Assembly (NCBI GenBank): GCA_025617745.1
Contig: CM046858.1
Coordinates: 49,179,197 to 49,243,196 of the forward strand
Direction: 5' to 3'
From: Heliocidaris erythrogramma
Taxonomy: Eukaryota; Echinodermata; Echinoidea; Camarodonta; Echinometridae
Length of the DNA: 64,000 bases
A program made the position numbers and the translations under genes. Below, piece after piece: positions 47,716 through 58,624 of the stretch. Positions within the stretch are counted from its first letter, which is position 1. Each line of letters starts with the position of its first letter. The notes under the pieces are model-generated. The model saw only the letters and a list, made by a program, of their open reading frames with translations. It ran no database searches and was not told the origin of the DNA.

Positions 47716-48476
47716 ATTCTCCCAAATCAACTTGTATCATTTTACAATTTCCATGTACTAGTATGTGATGCATGACAGATACACACTGTACTAAATTTTG
47801 CACTTGCATGGGTTTTTGCATAATACATGTTACACAATGTACATGTGGTAGGCCTACATGTATAACCTACAGTACTGCATACTTTCCTGGAGCTTTCATA
47901 TTGAATTTTCTCTTCCTTCATGATATCAGGATACCAATCAATTTCAGCTGACCCTTATTTATTGCAGGCCTTCCCCCGAGTATACAGAATAAAATTCCTG
48001 AATGGCCCAGCCAACATCAGACATCTATGTACAGACTCCACGTTCATTCGTTACCAAGCAACCAAATCCAAGCATCCTTAGATCATATGAAAATTTTCAT
48101 CATCTTTGTAACTCGTTCATATGTAGGCTCTATGTACAGTGGTCCACTCCTGCCTAGCTTCCAGCGAAGGTTTTTAAATTAGTTTTCTATGCAATGAAAT
48201 GGGTAGGGTTACAGTATGAAAACATCATTTCTTTTTTTCTGGAGACACAGAGGACAGAGAGAAGATAGGTAACCTGAACTGTCATTGCCTTGGGTCAATG
48301 GCTGGAGATGTTCAACATTCTGTTTATATAAATTCTATGAATCCTTCAGCAAGATATCTATGTAGTCTGAGGAGAGACAGACCCAATGAATTACAAGGAG
48401 GAATACTTAGAATCAGCAGTCAATTTTGGGTGGTTTTGTACTAATAATGTACACTACATATGTTCACAGTAAATAC
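47716..48476. other. Non-coding stretch, nothing recognised
   Basis: No gene, RNA gene or element end is seen. Confidence 0.4.
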
Positions 48477-48764
48477 ATAATAATAATATGTCCATTTATA
48501 TAGCGCAGCTACTATACAAATATACTCAGCTGCGCTTAATACAAAGTATCACATTATTACCCCGGCATTAGCCGAGCTGCCATGATAGGCGCTAAAGCAT
48601 TCAAGGAATTTCTTCCTAACGGGTACCCATTTACTTCACCTGGGTGGAGAGTGGCAAATGTAGATGAATGTCTTGCCAAAGGACATTAGCGCCGCGGCGG
48701 GATTCGAACCGCGAACCATGTGATCCACAGTCCGGTGACGTATCCACTAGACCATGACACCTCT
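48477..48764 (-). mobile_element. tRNA-derived SINE, copy 2 (more complete)
   Basis: On the minus strand the head reads GTGTCATGGTCTAGTGGATA, followed by a CCGGACTGTGGATC anticodon-like arm and a B-box GGTTCGAATCC. The body with CACCCAGGTGAAGTAAATGG on the minus strand is shared with the copy at 37,619-37,890. The 3' end is GCGCTATATAAATGGACATA then ATTATTATTAT. The full length is about 288 bp, with no clear target duplication seen. Confidence 0.82.
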
Positions 48765-51495
48765 ACATGTACAAGTAGTTCAAAAAATGGGTTGATAAAA
48801 AAAGAAAATTAAAAAGTGAACTCAAAAAAGCATGGCAAAAGCAATTTGAATGCAGCAGTAGCACCAATTTGAAGCTAAAAAAAAGGCTTTCAAAATGTCT
48901 TTCATGCATGGAAAATCAGCTGAGCATGGACTTATAAATGATATCTTTCAAGACCTGCATATACTTACATGTATTTGCTGCAAATGAATTGCAAATTACT
49001 TATTGGTAACCATTTCATGGACACATACATGTACCTTTAAGGCCTGTCAAAAGCCTCCCATAAACACATACGTACATGTACTTCATTTCAATTTCTCCTC
49101 CGTCAGAGCAAGGAATAAGTTTATCATGTCTTCAAGCTAAGACTACCCTATTGGGGCATCAAAAACTTTGGTGGGATGCACTTGCAAGATTACAAGAGGG
49201 GCAACGTTTCACACCCATCCTATTTGGAACCAGGCAGTTCCAGGTGTAATGAACTTTCAAGCTGGGAACCCCATCTTGTCATGAGCGCTAGCCTTAGCCA
49301 AGGGCGATTCTGGGCAAGCAAGGGGTTTTCATTACGGATCTCAGCGCATATTGACAGGGATCCATGTCACAAGTAAGGATCAAATGAGCTGCTCAATTTT
49401 ACCACGGAGGTAGGAGGACTGTTCCAAGTGTTCAACACTCCTTCTCAATTCTTTGTATTTTTCTCAGACAAGATGGCTAAATACAGTATATTGCAATACA
49501 CAGCCATAGTACATGTATGTATTAAAGTCTGTGACAGAGTCAAAACAAACAGAGCACATCACGACCTACAGGTACCCTACTCTGATTACTTTCCAGATAT
49601 ATCTTTTTATTTGCATGGTGAGCAAAATGCGGATACATTTTTAGTTGCAGTACGATTCGACATTGTGTAGATAGTTTGAATAACACACAATCAAGATATT
49701 TTTATGTATCTACCATAATTATATACATGTACATGTATAGTACCTACCTAGTGTAAATAAAATGTGTACCAGTAAGCTAAGCTACATTGTAAAGGGTAAA
49801 AAAATCAAATCTTTTAACTTTTGGGCAACATTTAAGCATTCTCAGCATTTTTTCTTTTTAGCTCTCTCTCTCTCTTTCTCTATTTTTTCCCTATCTCGCA
49901 ACATTACTAACATATTATTTAGGCCTATGTAAAGGGAAATAATGTCTTATTTGATCAAATGTGACTATTTTCCTGTTCATTCTATCATGAGCTCCTTTGT
50001 TTACATGGCTGACTTAACATTAGTCAATAAACAAAAAAAGTCTGTCATAAACAAGACACATGGATGAGTGGTTTCAAAGAGGGAGACAGGTTAGTCTTCA
50101 TGGCAGACCTTCCAGGGCAAGAATAAACAAAAGCGATGAAGCAAACTATAAATTAATTCTCTTCAGGAACCTACACACAAATGTGAGAAATTACATACAT
50201 TGTACATATATACATGTACATTGTTTTCAAATAATTAATGTATAATTATGCCTTTATTAATGGGCATCGTCACACTCATACAATGCACATTTTGCTAATT
50301 ATGGCCAGCATACACATTATACATACAAGTTCTCCTGACAAAGGGGTGGATCTCTTCATTTGACTGAGCACATTGTATTTGTAGGCCTACATACATACAA
50401 TGCAGTTGAATTTTAAATGTGTAGAATACAAGCAATCATATACAGGTTCCTCATAGGCCTTCTTGTTGAAAAGAACAAGAGAACTGCATCAAAATCATTT
50501 TCACTCATTCAAACTCAAAGCAAAGAGAAGCAAAGAGAAGCAAGGAATCTCAAACCATCTCAGCTGAGTCTGCGTGGAAGACTAATTATGGCAGGTGTTA
50601 TCTCCTACTCCTGAGAGGGGCTGAGTGATCACTTTGCTTAGTAAAATCTTTGTTTACTTTTGAGCTTTAGAGATCTTTAGGGTATAATTAATTGCCTTTA
50701 TCTTGTACAGAGAAAGAAGGATGTGGCAAGCACAAGTGTGAAATAAATGAATCTCAGACAATGTCAATTTTTTAGAACTAGATCAGACTTCAAGTCATAC
50801 ATCTGTGGTCACAATGAGTTTGTAAATGTACATGTTCTATATTTTTATTGGCCTAAATTTTACAGTACTCGCATTCTCCTCTCTGCATTTGTACAATGCG
50901 AACATTACATTACAAGTCGAAAACACTCATTCATATATATGGAGATAAATTTGGTGAGGTGGTCTGCATCATGCATGCATTAATCTCTCTTTCTTTCAAG
51001 TCTCATCATAAATTTCACAATCATTCACACAGATCATTCATATTTAGTCATTTTAGAAAGACTATGATTACGGTGGGAGTCAATCTTCAATATCGGATTT
51101 GTACATGTACCTAAATTTAAGAGTAAAATCAAATATAAATAATTCATATAGGTTCTAATCTACTACGCATGTCATGAAAATATAGGTCGAAGTGCTGTTT
51201 GCCTTTTATTTAGTTTTCCATTTGTCAGTGTTTGTAATTTCTCTCTCTCTCTCTCTCTCTTCACCTGCTCTTTGTCTCTTTTCTTTTCTTTTTACCTTTT
51301 GCTACAGAAATGTAAATGCTCTTTAAAGAGAGCAGACAATTTAGATCTTCAGTAGATCTAGATCTACTGACGTGACTACATTCGTCTCAAAACAAATTAA
51401 CAAAACTCAAAAGGATTAAGTTTGTTCTAATTCATTTATCTGAAGGCAGCTTATAAAAATTAAAATAGTAAATAACTTGCAATGTGGATACTTAC
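48765..51495. other. Non-coding stretch, probably intronic
   Basis: No gene is recognised. A (CT)n run lies at 51,241-51,262. This lies immediately downstream of the donor of the minus-strand exon at 51,496-51,766 and should therefore be the start of that gene's intron. I could not find its next exon anywhere in 1-51,495. Confidence 0.5.
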
Positions 51496-51766
51496 GAACT
51501 CTCACGGATCTAGCATCCAGTTTCTCCACAAAATCCTCCAATTTTATAATCCTCCTTCTCAAAAGAACTGTTCTGTGTGCAAGCAAATGAGCTTCACTAC
51601 TGATGTCGCTGAAAATGTCATTTGCACGGAGCGACAGGTCGGAGAGCTGCCGGACCAGTCCGCATAGCGTATTGTTTGAGACCGTATCCAACTCACGGTC
51701 GCAGCCAGGAGGCAAAGGACTGTTGCTCAAAAACTGAGGCTCGATAACTCGCTTGATGAACGGCAT
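51496..51766 (-). CDS. First coding exon of a WAVE-homology-domain protein (NHS/GUKH or WASF family)
   Basis: The exon encodes about 90 residues from the ATG at 51,764-51,766 to a consensus GTAAGT donor (acttac at 51,490-51,495 on the plus strand), ending in phase 1. The protein starts MPFIKRVIEPQFL, then ELDTVSN, LVRQLSDLS and ANDIF, and ends near EKLDARSVRV. This is the order of the WAVE homology domain: M-P-x-x-K-R-x-x-E-P start, then R-Q-L-S-x-L-S-x-x-A-x-D-I-F, then a heptad-like helix ending in L-D. WASF/WAVE proteins activate Arp2/3 through this domain, which joins the ABI/CYFIP/NAP complex. NHS/GUKH proteins carry the same domain. MPF.KR..EPQ.L leans to NHS and ELD.V.N.TL is equally good for WAVE, so the family is left open. 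No further exon was found. The reading frame past the donor is intron. Confidence 0.8.
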
Positions 51767-53342
51767 GATGGAGGTTGTTAGACTTATTCCGATCCAAAGA
51801 CGTTATGTGCTGATAACTGATGACTGAATAAAATCCAATTTAGATAAAAATCCACATCAAGAGAAGCTTTACATCACTATTATCCATGGTTATGTATTGC
51901 AATCGACTCTGGATTTCGTATCAAACCCTCCATTCAGTGAATGCATGCGCTATGCTAGCTAGCATATCTCGTTCGAATATCCCTGCCGCGCCATCAGGCC
52001 CACCACACACTCAGTGGTATACACATGAAATGGTCACACACAAAAATATACGTTGATATTTTACTCGTAAATGCAAATGTGCGCTGGCTCGCGCTCAGCT
52101 ACGAAGTCCGAGGGATCGTGAGAGTTTTTGAAAGAAAGGGGGGCAGACCCACCCCCATTGTGGGACAAACGGGACAAAAGCGACATAATGCCTCCATTAT
52201 TATTATACGAGATTCTTTTCCAACTGCAGACATTTTCGCGTTATAAACAAATATAATGTAAGATAGATGTAAGAGATTAGATATTAGGCATTATGTTCTG
52301 TACTAGCTCTTGGTTGAATCATTTGAAAGATTGTGTATGAGCAGGGACTCTTCCACCTCCCTGGTATGATCGAGGGAAGAGATGAAGACATTTTTCAAAT
52401 TTGGAATAACCTGTAAATATGTAAATATGATAAGTACATACATGTAGTATAGATCGTGACATACAATTATACATATTTGCCTTGTGCTAGTACTTTATAA
52501 ATATCCTTGAGGATTGATTTTTATATATTGTCAAAGAATTTTGATGTGATGACAAAGCACCCCGATCACTTTTGGGGGTTTTTTTTTGTATTGTCAGAGA
52601 ATAATCGTTTTTGTGTCAACCCCTCCCCCACCCCCACTCCCTTCCTTGTCAGAGAATCCTGGATCTGTCCCTATTTATAGAACTGAGTGTATAATGTAAT
52701 CAAATCTATCCTATACGATTCTCTAATTCAGGTAGCAGTAGATTACGTGTCATTATAAATGCATTGTAGAAAGAGCATGGCCTGGGCGTTGCCGGGGATT
52801 TCCCCTTTGAGCGCGTAAGTTAATTATACGCGCAATCTTAATACCCTGGATCAACGGAAGCGCTGGCCCTGAAAATGCATAATTTATCATTTTGGTCGAT
52901 ATCAATTTTACAGCATTAACAAATCAAAGGATCACTCATCCAAGTTGTGAGGGTACAAGTATGTGTCCTCTCCTCCGTTTCATCATGTATTTTGTAGATT
53001 TGTTAATCATTGTTTTGAGATTCTAGTCCAGGGCCTAGACTCCTAATAAGCAATGCCAGAAAATGGCTCTCAAAGAAAGTAAATGATTGTATCCAGCAAG
53101 AAAATAAAGACAATGCATGGATGTAATATATAAAAATTGCAAAAATAACCCCCCAAAAATGAAAATAGCTGTTTAGGAATTATATTATTTTATTGTTAGT
53201 GAAATCTTAGAAAGTCGTACAGTAGGTATTAAATAGAAATTTATATGATCTTTTAATGGACGATTTACATTTTTATTTCAAATTACCCCTTTATACGTAG
53301 ACCTAATTTCTCTGCAAAACACAAGATCTGTTTCATCATTTC
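51767..53342. other. Upstream region of the WHD gene; non-coding
   Basis: This holds the 5' leader and presumably the promoter of the minus-strand gene starting at 51,766. I see no TATA box at a sensible distance. Modest CpG content near 51,980-52,100 is compatible with a TATA-less promoter. No other gene is recognised to 53,342. Confidence 0.4.
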
Positions 53343-53372
53343 TGGTAATGATGATGACGGTGGTGGTGGTGA

Positions 53373-53404
<32 letters not shown>

Positions 53405-53556
53405 TTGGTGGTGGTCTGGTAATAGTGGTGGTGGTGGTGGTGGTGGTGGTGGTGATGATGATGATGATGATGGTGGTGATGATGATGATGATGATGATGG
53501 TAATGGTGGTGGTGGTGGTAGTGGTGGTGGTGGTGGTGTTAGTAATGACGTCAGCT
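53343..53556. repeat. (GGT/GAT)n trinucleotide microsatellite, ~210 bp
   Basis: Blocks of GGT and GAT alternate over about 210 bases, followed by a poly-C run at 53,561-53,575. The strand bias makes a threonine/isoleucine/proline-rich minus-strand frame that is not a gene. Confidence 0.95.
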
Positions 53557-53613
53557 ATCACCCCCCCCCCCCCCCTGATTACAGTGACCCTATAAAAGAG
53601 AAGTAGGCTACCA

Positions 53614-53832
53614 GTGATTGATCGGGGGGAACGTGCCCGAACTCTTGTCAAAGGTGGGTTTTTTTATTATAGGCCTACATGCCCGTTAAATTTTGATAAT
53701 CTTTTCCCTTTTTTTCTCTCTTGCTTGTCAGAATTCGGAGGTGCCTCCCCGAGGAAAATGAACCTGCATCCGTCAATTATTATGGATGGTAAACATTTTG
53801 ATCCTGAGAGTCATGCAGAGTTGAATTGTTGA
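53614..53832 (+). CDS. Candidate small gene end: two exons or one 72-codon frame
   Basis: A plus-strand frame runs from ATG at 53,614 to TGA at 53,830-53,832. Within it, TCAAAG/GTGGGT at 53,653-53,654 looks like a donor. A strong pyrimidine tract ending in CAG at 53,729-53,731 looks like an acceptor. The implied intron is 78 bp, a multiple of three, so both spliced and unspliced forms stay open. The last part reads EFGGASPRKMNLHPSIIMDG and is balanced in composition. AATAAA at about 53,875 could serve as poly(A) signal. I do not recognise the protein. It may be a terminal exon of a gene whose earlier exons are elsewhere, or chance. Confidence 0.3.
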   Translation: MIDRGERARTLVKGGFFYYRPTCPLNFDNLFPFFLSCLSEFGGASPRKMNLHPSIIMDGKHFDPESHAELNC

Positions 53833-53899
53833 TCTTGGATTAGAATGTAAGAAAAAAACATCCCTGAAAGTTTGAATAAAAGTGGGAAATGTTTCGTAA

Positions 53900-54482
53900 G
53901 GAAAATATTAATGCTCTCATGTTCAATCAGAATGATAAGAACTAAGTTTATACCATCGTACTATGACCATTTATTATTGATAACATATTAAACTGAAGGA
54001 GTAATTTCAAAGGTGTCATGTCCCACTCCCATATAATTTTTGCGACCAGTTTATTCTCACAATTTTCCCTCCAAAAATAATAAACATATAAACTTGCATT
54101 TTCAAAAGTCAAATATAGAACCTTTCATCATACATAGCGCCGACATATAGAACCAAAGCAATAAACAGAATATTTGTATATAAGCTGGTATTATGTCAAA
54201 ACAAATAAAAAAGGCTCTATAGTTTTGGGTTGTAACATTTGAAAGGGACACACGTCTTCTGTGTGTATAGTAAGGGAAATTCCCATTGTATTTTATGGGG
54301 CACAGGCCAATTATTATTAAAGAGTGTCTTGTTGATTAAATGAGCCTGCAAGGACTGCAAGGACCCCTTCCCGCCCCCCCCCCCCCTTAAAAAAAAGGGC
54401 GACGCAAGAGCGAGGTGCAGGGGTTTCCACTCACCACAATTCAACATTTCTATTGTTATATCTCGAGGAGGAGCTTTTTCTT

Positions 54483-54487
<5 letters not shown>
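53900..54487. other. Non-coding stretch with poly-C run
   Basis: No gene is recognised. A poly-C run lies at about 54,375-54,387. The long minus-strand frame 54,217-54,741 crosses the (TA)n tract and the Penelope end and is not a gene. Confidence 0.4.

Positions 54488-54554
<67 letters not shown>
54485..54554. repeat. (TG)n(TA)n microsatellite at the Penelope left edge
   Basis: Seven TG units pass into about 29 TA units and stop exactly where the inverted Penelope copy begins (GACAAAATAGG). The element probably inserted into, or expanded, a TA repeat. Confidence 0.9.
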
Positions 54555-54558
<4 letters not shown>

Positions 54559-54589
54559 AAATAGGAATGAAAAGTCCGTATACGATGAA

Positions 54590-54623
54590 AAAATTCGAAT
54601 TTTCGGCCATAGGCCTTCATCAG
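54590..54623 (-). ncRNA. Hammerhead-ribozyme-like motif, left arm
   Basis: This is the inverted twin of the motif at 59,550-59,583: CTGATGA, a GGCC/GGCC stem with a TAT loop, GAAA, then the self-complementary AATTCGAATT, read on the minus strand. See the right-arm entry for interpretation. Confidence 0.5.
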
Positions 54624-54723
54624 GAAATGATGAAAATTTATTAGATAGGTACACAAAAGAGCGTGAAGCGCAAAAAAAACAACGCAAAAGCTCCATGGAT
54701 ACCAGCGCAACCATGGTAGAGAT

Positions 54724-54864
54724 CAGGGAGCGTTTCATCAAGCGTTTTGTCAGTGATTTTCACCGACAACTGTTATAAGCTACTGAAATCCTTGCATCTG
54801 ATTGGTTGAAGGCAAATTTGTCGGTGAAAATCACTGACAAAACTCTTGATGAAACGCTCCCCAG
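54724..54864. mobile_element. MITE with CAG target duplication nested in the Penelope left arm
   Basis: A 135-bp element (54,727-54,861) starts GGAGCGTTTCATCAAGCG and ends CTTGATGAAACGCTCCC, with CAG at 54,724-54,726 and 54,862-54,864. It belongs with 31,953-32,088 and 47,577-47,712. The corresponding site in the right arm (59,447-59,449) is empty and has a single CTG (CAG on the other strand), which directly proves the 3-bp duplication. Confidence 0.92.
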
Positions 54865-55698
54865 GAAGGAGAGGAGAGAGAGAAAGAGAAAGATATAGAG
54901 GCGTAAAAGAGCAGAAGCGCAGAAAGGGAGAAAGCTCCATGGAAACTCGCGCAACCATGGTAAAAGAAGTTAAAGAGGAGAGAGAGAGAGAAAGAGAGAA
55001 AGAAATAGAGATAGAGGCGTAATAAAACGTCATAAAAGAAGAGAAAAAGAAAACAAAAAAGGAGAAGCGCTAAAAGGGACAAAGCTCCATGGAAACTCGC
55101 GCAACCATGGTAAAGAAAGTTAAGAGGAGAGAGAGAGAGAGAGAAACACGTCACAAAGAAAGAAAGGGAAACAAAAGAAAACACAAAAGCGAGAAGGAAG
55201 GAAAGGGAGAGAGGATGACGTAGTAAAACGTCATAAAGAAACCAAGGGAAAAAGAAAGAGAGAAAGGGGTGGTGGAAGGGGGAGAGAGAGGGGGGAGAGA
55301 GAGGGGGAAGGGAAAAGAAAAGAGGAAAAAAAAAAAAAAAAAAAAGAAAGAAAGGGAAACAAAAGAAAACACAAAAGCGAGAAGGAAGGAAAGGGAGAGA
55401 GGATGACGTAGTAAAACGTCATAAAGAAACCAAGGGAAAATGAAAGAGAGAAAAGGGGGGGGGGAAGAGGGAGAGAGAGAGAGGGAGAGGAACAAAGAAA
55501 ATAAAGAGAGGAAGATGAAGCACAACGGAAAGAAAAAAAAGAAGAAAAGGGGGAAAAGGAGGAAGTAGTGAAGAAAGAGAGTAAAGAGCAAAAGGAAGTG
55601 AGGGAGAGAGAGGAAAAAAAAAAAAAAAAAAAAAAAAAGTAGAAGAAAAGCAGAACGAAGAATGGAAGAGAAAGGTGGAAAGGACAAAAAGAAAACAT

Positions 55699-56265
55699 TC
55701 AATTCGTACGAAATGATCGAAATGTTACATTCATCCCACGAGGATGAAGGGTTCCCAGGTGGAAAATCAGTCTTTCCTCCCTTCTCTTCCTGGATAGATC
55801 ATCGCCATTGCACTTGATGGCGCCGATCACTTTGAAGTCTTCAACCGAGTGGCCGGGGAGGTTGAAATGGCGTGCAACAGGCAAGCCACTTGTGTTCAGA
55901 CGTATGGAACGTAGATGTTCAGTAACCCGGTCCGCTAGACGCCGCTTGGTTTCGCCCACGTACAGTAGATTGCAGGCCTTGCAACAAATCACGTAGATTA
56001 CATTCTCCGTCGTGCAGGTGAAATCATCATGGATGGTGAAATTGCCCTTGGGGCCACTGATGTTACGTTCTGTAGAAAGACGGGAGCATGTCTTGCATCG
56101 TGGGCGGAGGCAAGGACGGGAATCTAGGTCTCTGTCAGCAGGTTGGACTCTGGTGTGGTTTGAATGGACCAAGCTTGATTTCAGGCTTTTGTCCTTCCTG
56201 AACGCTGTCAGAGGGGTTCGCTGAAAATGTGAGAAGTTGAGGGGTTGTCACTCAGCAACTTGAAA
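55699..56265 (-). pseudogene. Penelope-like C-terminal fragment (GIY-YIG), inverted copy
   Basis: A minus-strand frame of 157 codons (56,172 to 55,699) begins at an internal methionine and encodes the same residues as the last 156 of the plus-strand protein. It includes the cysteine cluster PCLRPRCKTC, then ENVIYVICCKAC, NLLYVGETKRRLADRVTEH and the C-terminus. Upstream (56,173-56,265) homology continues but a missing G in a G run (about 56,214) changes the frame. There is no reverse transcriptase here, so this is a 5'-truncated copy. It forms the left arm of the palindrome. Confidence 0.9.
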
Positions 56266-58624
56266 GCCTCCTATACTTTAAACGCAGGAAATTATCTTCA
56301 TTGCTACCTAAAAGACATTCTATCTCAGTAGATAAGGACGTATCTCGTAACCTTGTTGTCACCATTCCGGAAGATCTTCCTATCACTGACAGTGAACGTT
56401 CTCTCTTAGCTAAGGGTCTCTCTTTCGTTCCTAGTCGCAAACATAGTGATGAAATCCAAGTGCGTTGTGATTTTGAGAACTTTGCCCGCCGCCTTCGTCT
56501 CAAAGCGTACTTTGCTTCCTTAGATACCACTCAGCCTGCAGATGAAGCCAGCCTTGACACCAACCACGACGATATCTATGTTCCCTCTCAGCAAGCTGAG
56601 TCTGTGCCCATTGCCTTTGAGAAGCTTCAACGTCGACCCTCTTCCTGGACTCCCCCGGAAGGCCAGTTTCCTAACCTAGAACTTTTCATTCAAAAGTGCA
56701 GATCTGATATAGACGCCCTTGATTTGGAAGCGGGAAAAGCTTCTAATATTACCCCTCAAGAAAGGTCTGCAGTGAAGTCGCTTCAAAGCAACGATGAATA
56801 CATTATCAAACCAGCTGACAAGGGAGGCGCTGTCGTTGTCTGGAAACGTGACCTGTACTTAGCCGAAGCCTATCGACAACTCCACAACCCTGAATATTAT
56901 GAACCGATTGTGCAAGACCCGACTCCATCTCATCAGCAGACTGTCAAGGATACCATCAATGATCTCATTAATAACGATCTCTTACCCCCTTCTGCTGTCA
57001 GTCTTATTCAGAAGTTCCCGAAGCCGCCTACTTTCTATTTACTCCCGAAGATTCACAAGGAAGGAACACCTGGTCGCCCCATTGTGTCCACGATTGCCTG
57101 CCCTACTGAGCTAATAAGCCATTATCTTGATAGCATTTTTGCGCCAATGGTCTCATCGCTACCCTCTTTCATCAAAGATTCTTCTGAGGCCCTCCGTTTG
57201 CTTGATAGCATCACCCTACCTGAAAATGAGAAAGCACTTCTCTTCACGATGGACGTGTCCGCTCTCTACACCAACATTCCTAACCATGAAGGCCTGCAAG
57301 CCATCCGCCATTTTCTGCAAGCCAATCCATCAGCGAATAGACCAGCTGACGACACCATCATACGTCTGACGGAGCTGGTCCTGAACCTTTCATCATTCCA
57401 GTTTGATGGGAAGTTCTACAATCAGAGAAAAGGTGTTGCCATGGGGACCAAGATGGGACCTTCATATGCCTGCCTTTTCATGGTTTCATGGAGTCCCAAA
57501 TGCTGACATCTTACGAGGGCCCCCGCCCCATTCTCTTCAAGAGATACATCGATGATTTCTTCGGCATCGCGACTTGTTCACGAGATGAATTGAACTCTTT
57601 CATACAGCATTTCGATTCATTCCACCCTTCTCTCCGCTTCACCCACACCATCTCCGACAACTCTCTCCCTTTCCTGGACATAGAGATTTCTGTCAACGGA
57701 GGTCGCCGGATCGATACAAGCATCCACTACAAACCCACTGACGCCCACAGCTATCTCACCTTCAAATCTTCCCATCCACCTGCGTGCAAGAAGGCTATTC
57801 CCCAGTCCCAATTCACCCGTCTCAGGAGGCTATGCAGTAAGGAGGACGATTTCCAGGCCCGTTCCGCAGAAATGTCGTCGTTCTTCATCGACCGGGGGTA
57901 TCCTGACAACATGGTTGAGAGCGCCGCCAAGAAATCAGCAAGAGTTACTCGGATAGAAGCTCTGAGACGGAGTGAGAAGAAGGCATCATCCCGCGTTCCC
58001 CTGGTGTTAACGTATAATGAGCCGAATGCTAGACTCGCGTCTACCATCAAGAAAAATTTCAAGTTGCTGAGTGACAACCCCTCAACTTCTCACATTTTCA
58101 GCGAACCCCCTCTGACAGCGTTCAGGAAGGACAAAAGCCTGAAATCAAGCTTGGTCCATTCAAACCACACCAGAGTCCAACCTGCTGACAGAGACCTAGA
58201 TTCCCGTCCTTGCCTCCGCCCACGATGCAAGACATGCTCCCGTCTTTCTACAGAACGTAACATCAGTGGCCCCAAGGGCAATTTCACCATCCATGATGAT
58301 TTCACCTGCACGACGGAGAATGTAATCTACGTGATTTGTTGCAAGGCCTGCAATCTACTGTACGTGGGCGAAACCAAGCGGCGTCTAGCGGACCGGGTTA
58401 CTGAACATCTACGTTCCATACGTCTGAACACAAGTGGCTTGCCTGTTGCACGCCATTTCAACCTCCCCGGCCACTCGGTTGAAGACTTCAAAGTGATCGG
58501 CGCCATCAAGTGCAATGGCGATGATCTATCCAGGAAGAGAAGGGAGGAAAGACTGATTTTCCACCTGGGAACCCTTCATCCTCGTGGGATGAATGTAACA
58601 TTTCGATCATTTCGTACGAATTGA
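56266..58624 (+). pseudogene. Penelope-like reverse transcriptase / GIY-YIG endonuclease, one frameshift
   Basis: Two overlapping plus frames (56,301-57,506 and 57,488-58,624) make one polyprotein of about 780 residues. In the first are the Penelope-type N-terminal region, FYLLPKIHKEGTPGRPIVS (fingers), FTMDVSALYTN with the motif-A aspartate near residue 318, and GVAMGTKMGPSYACLFM. The second frame opens just before RYIDDFFG, the YxDD catalytic box at 57,545-57,556. It continues through the thumb to a cysteine cluster (CLRPRCKTC) and a GIY-YIG nuclease: VIYVICCKAC, LYVGETKRRLADRV. The break at about 57,489 is a one-base loss in a G run after LFM. The protein copies RNA and cuts target DNA. 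The N-terminus is cut at the palindrome junction (56,265/56,266). The cysteine motif suggests a Neptune- or Poseidon-like clade; this is not certain. Confidence 0.93.

Noticed and set aside
53283-53651. 122-codon minus frame rich in Thr, Ile, Pro and Ser
   Set aside because: It is a translation of the GGT/GAT microsatellite and poly-C run.
54217-54741. 174-codon minus frame across the (TA)n tract
   Set aside because: It is made of Tyr-Ile repeats from the microsatellite plus Penelope terminal sequence.
55151-55702. 183-codon minus frame and its plus-strand mirror at 58,621-59,160
   Set aside because: Both are Ser/Leu/Phe/Pro-only translations of the pyrimidine-rich Penelope 3' UTR.
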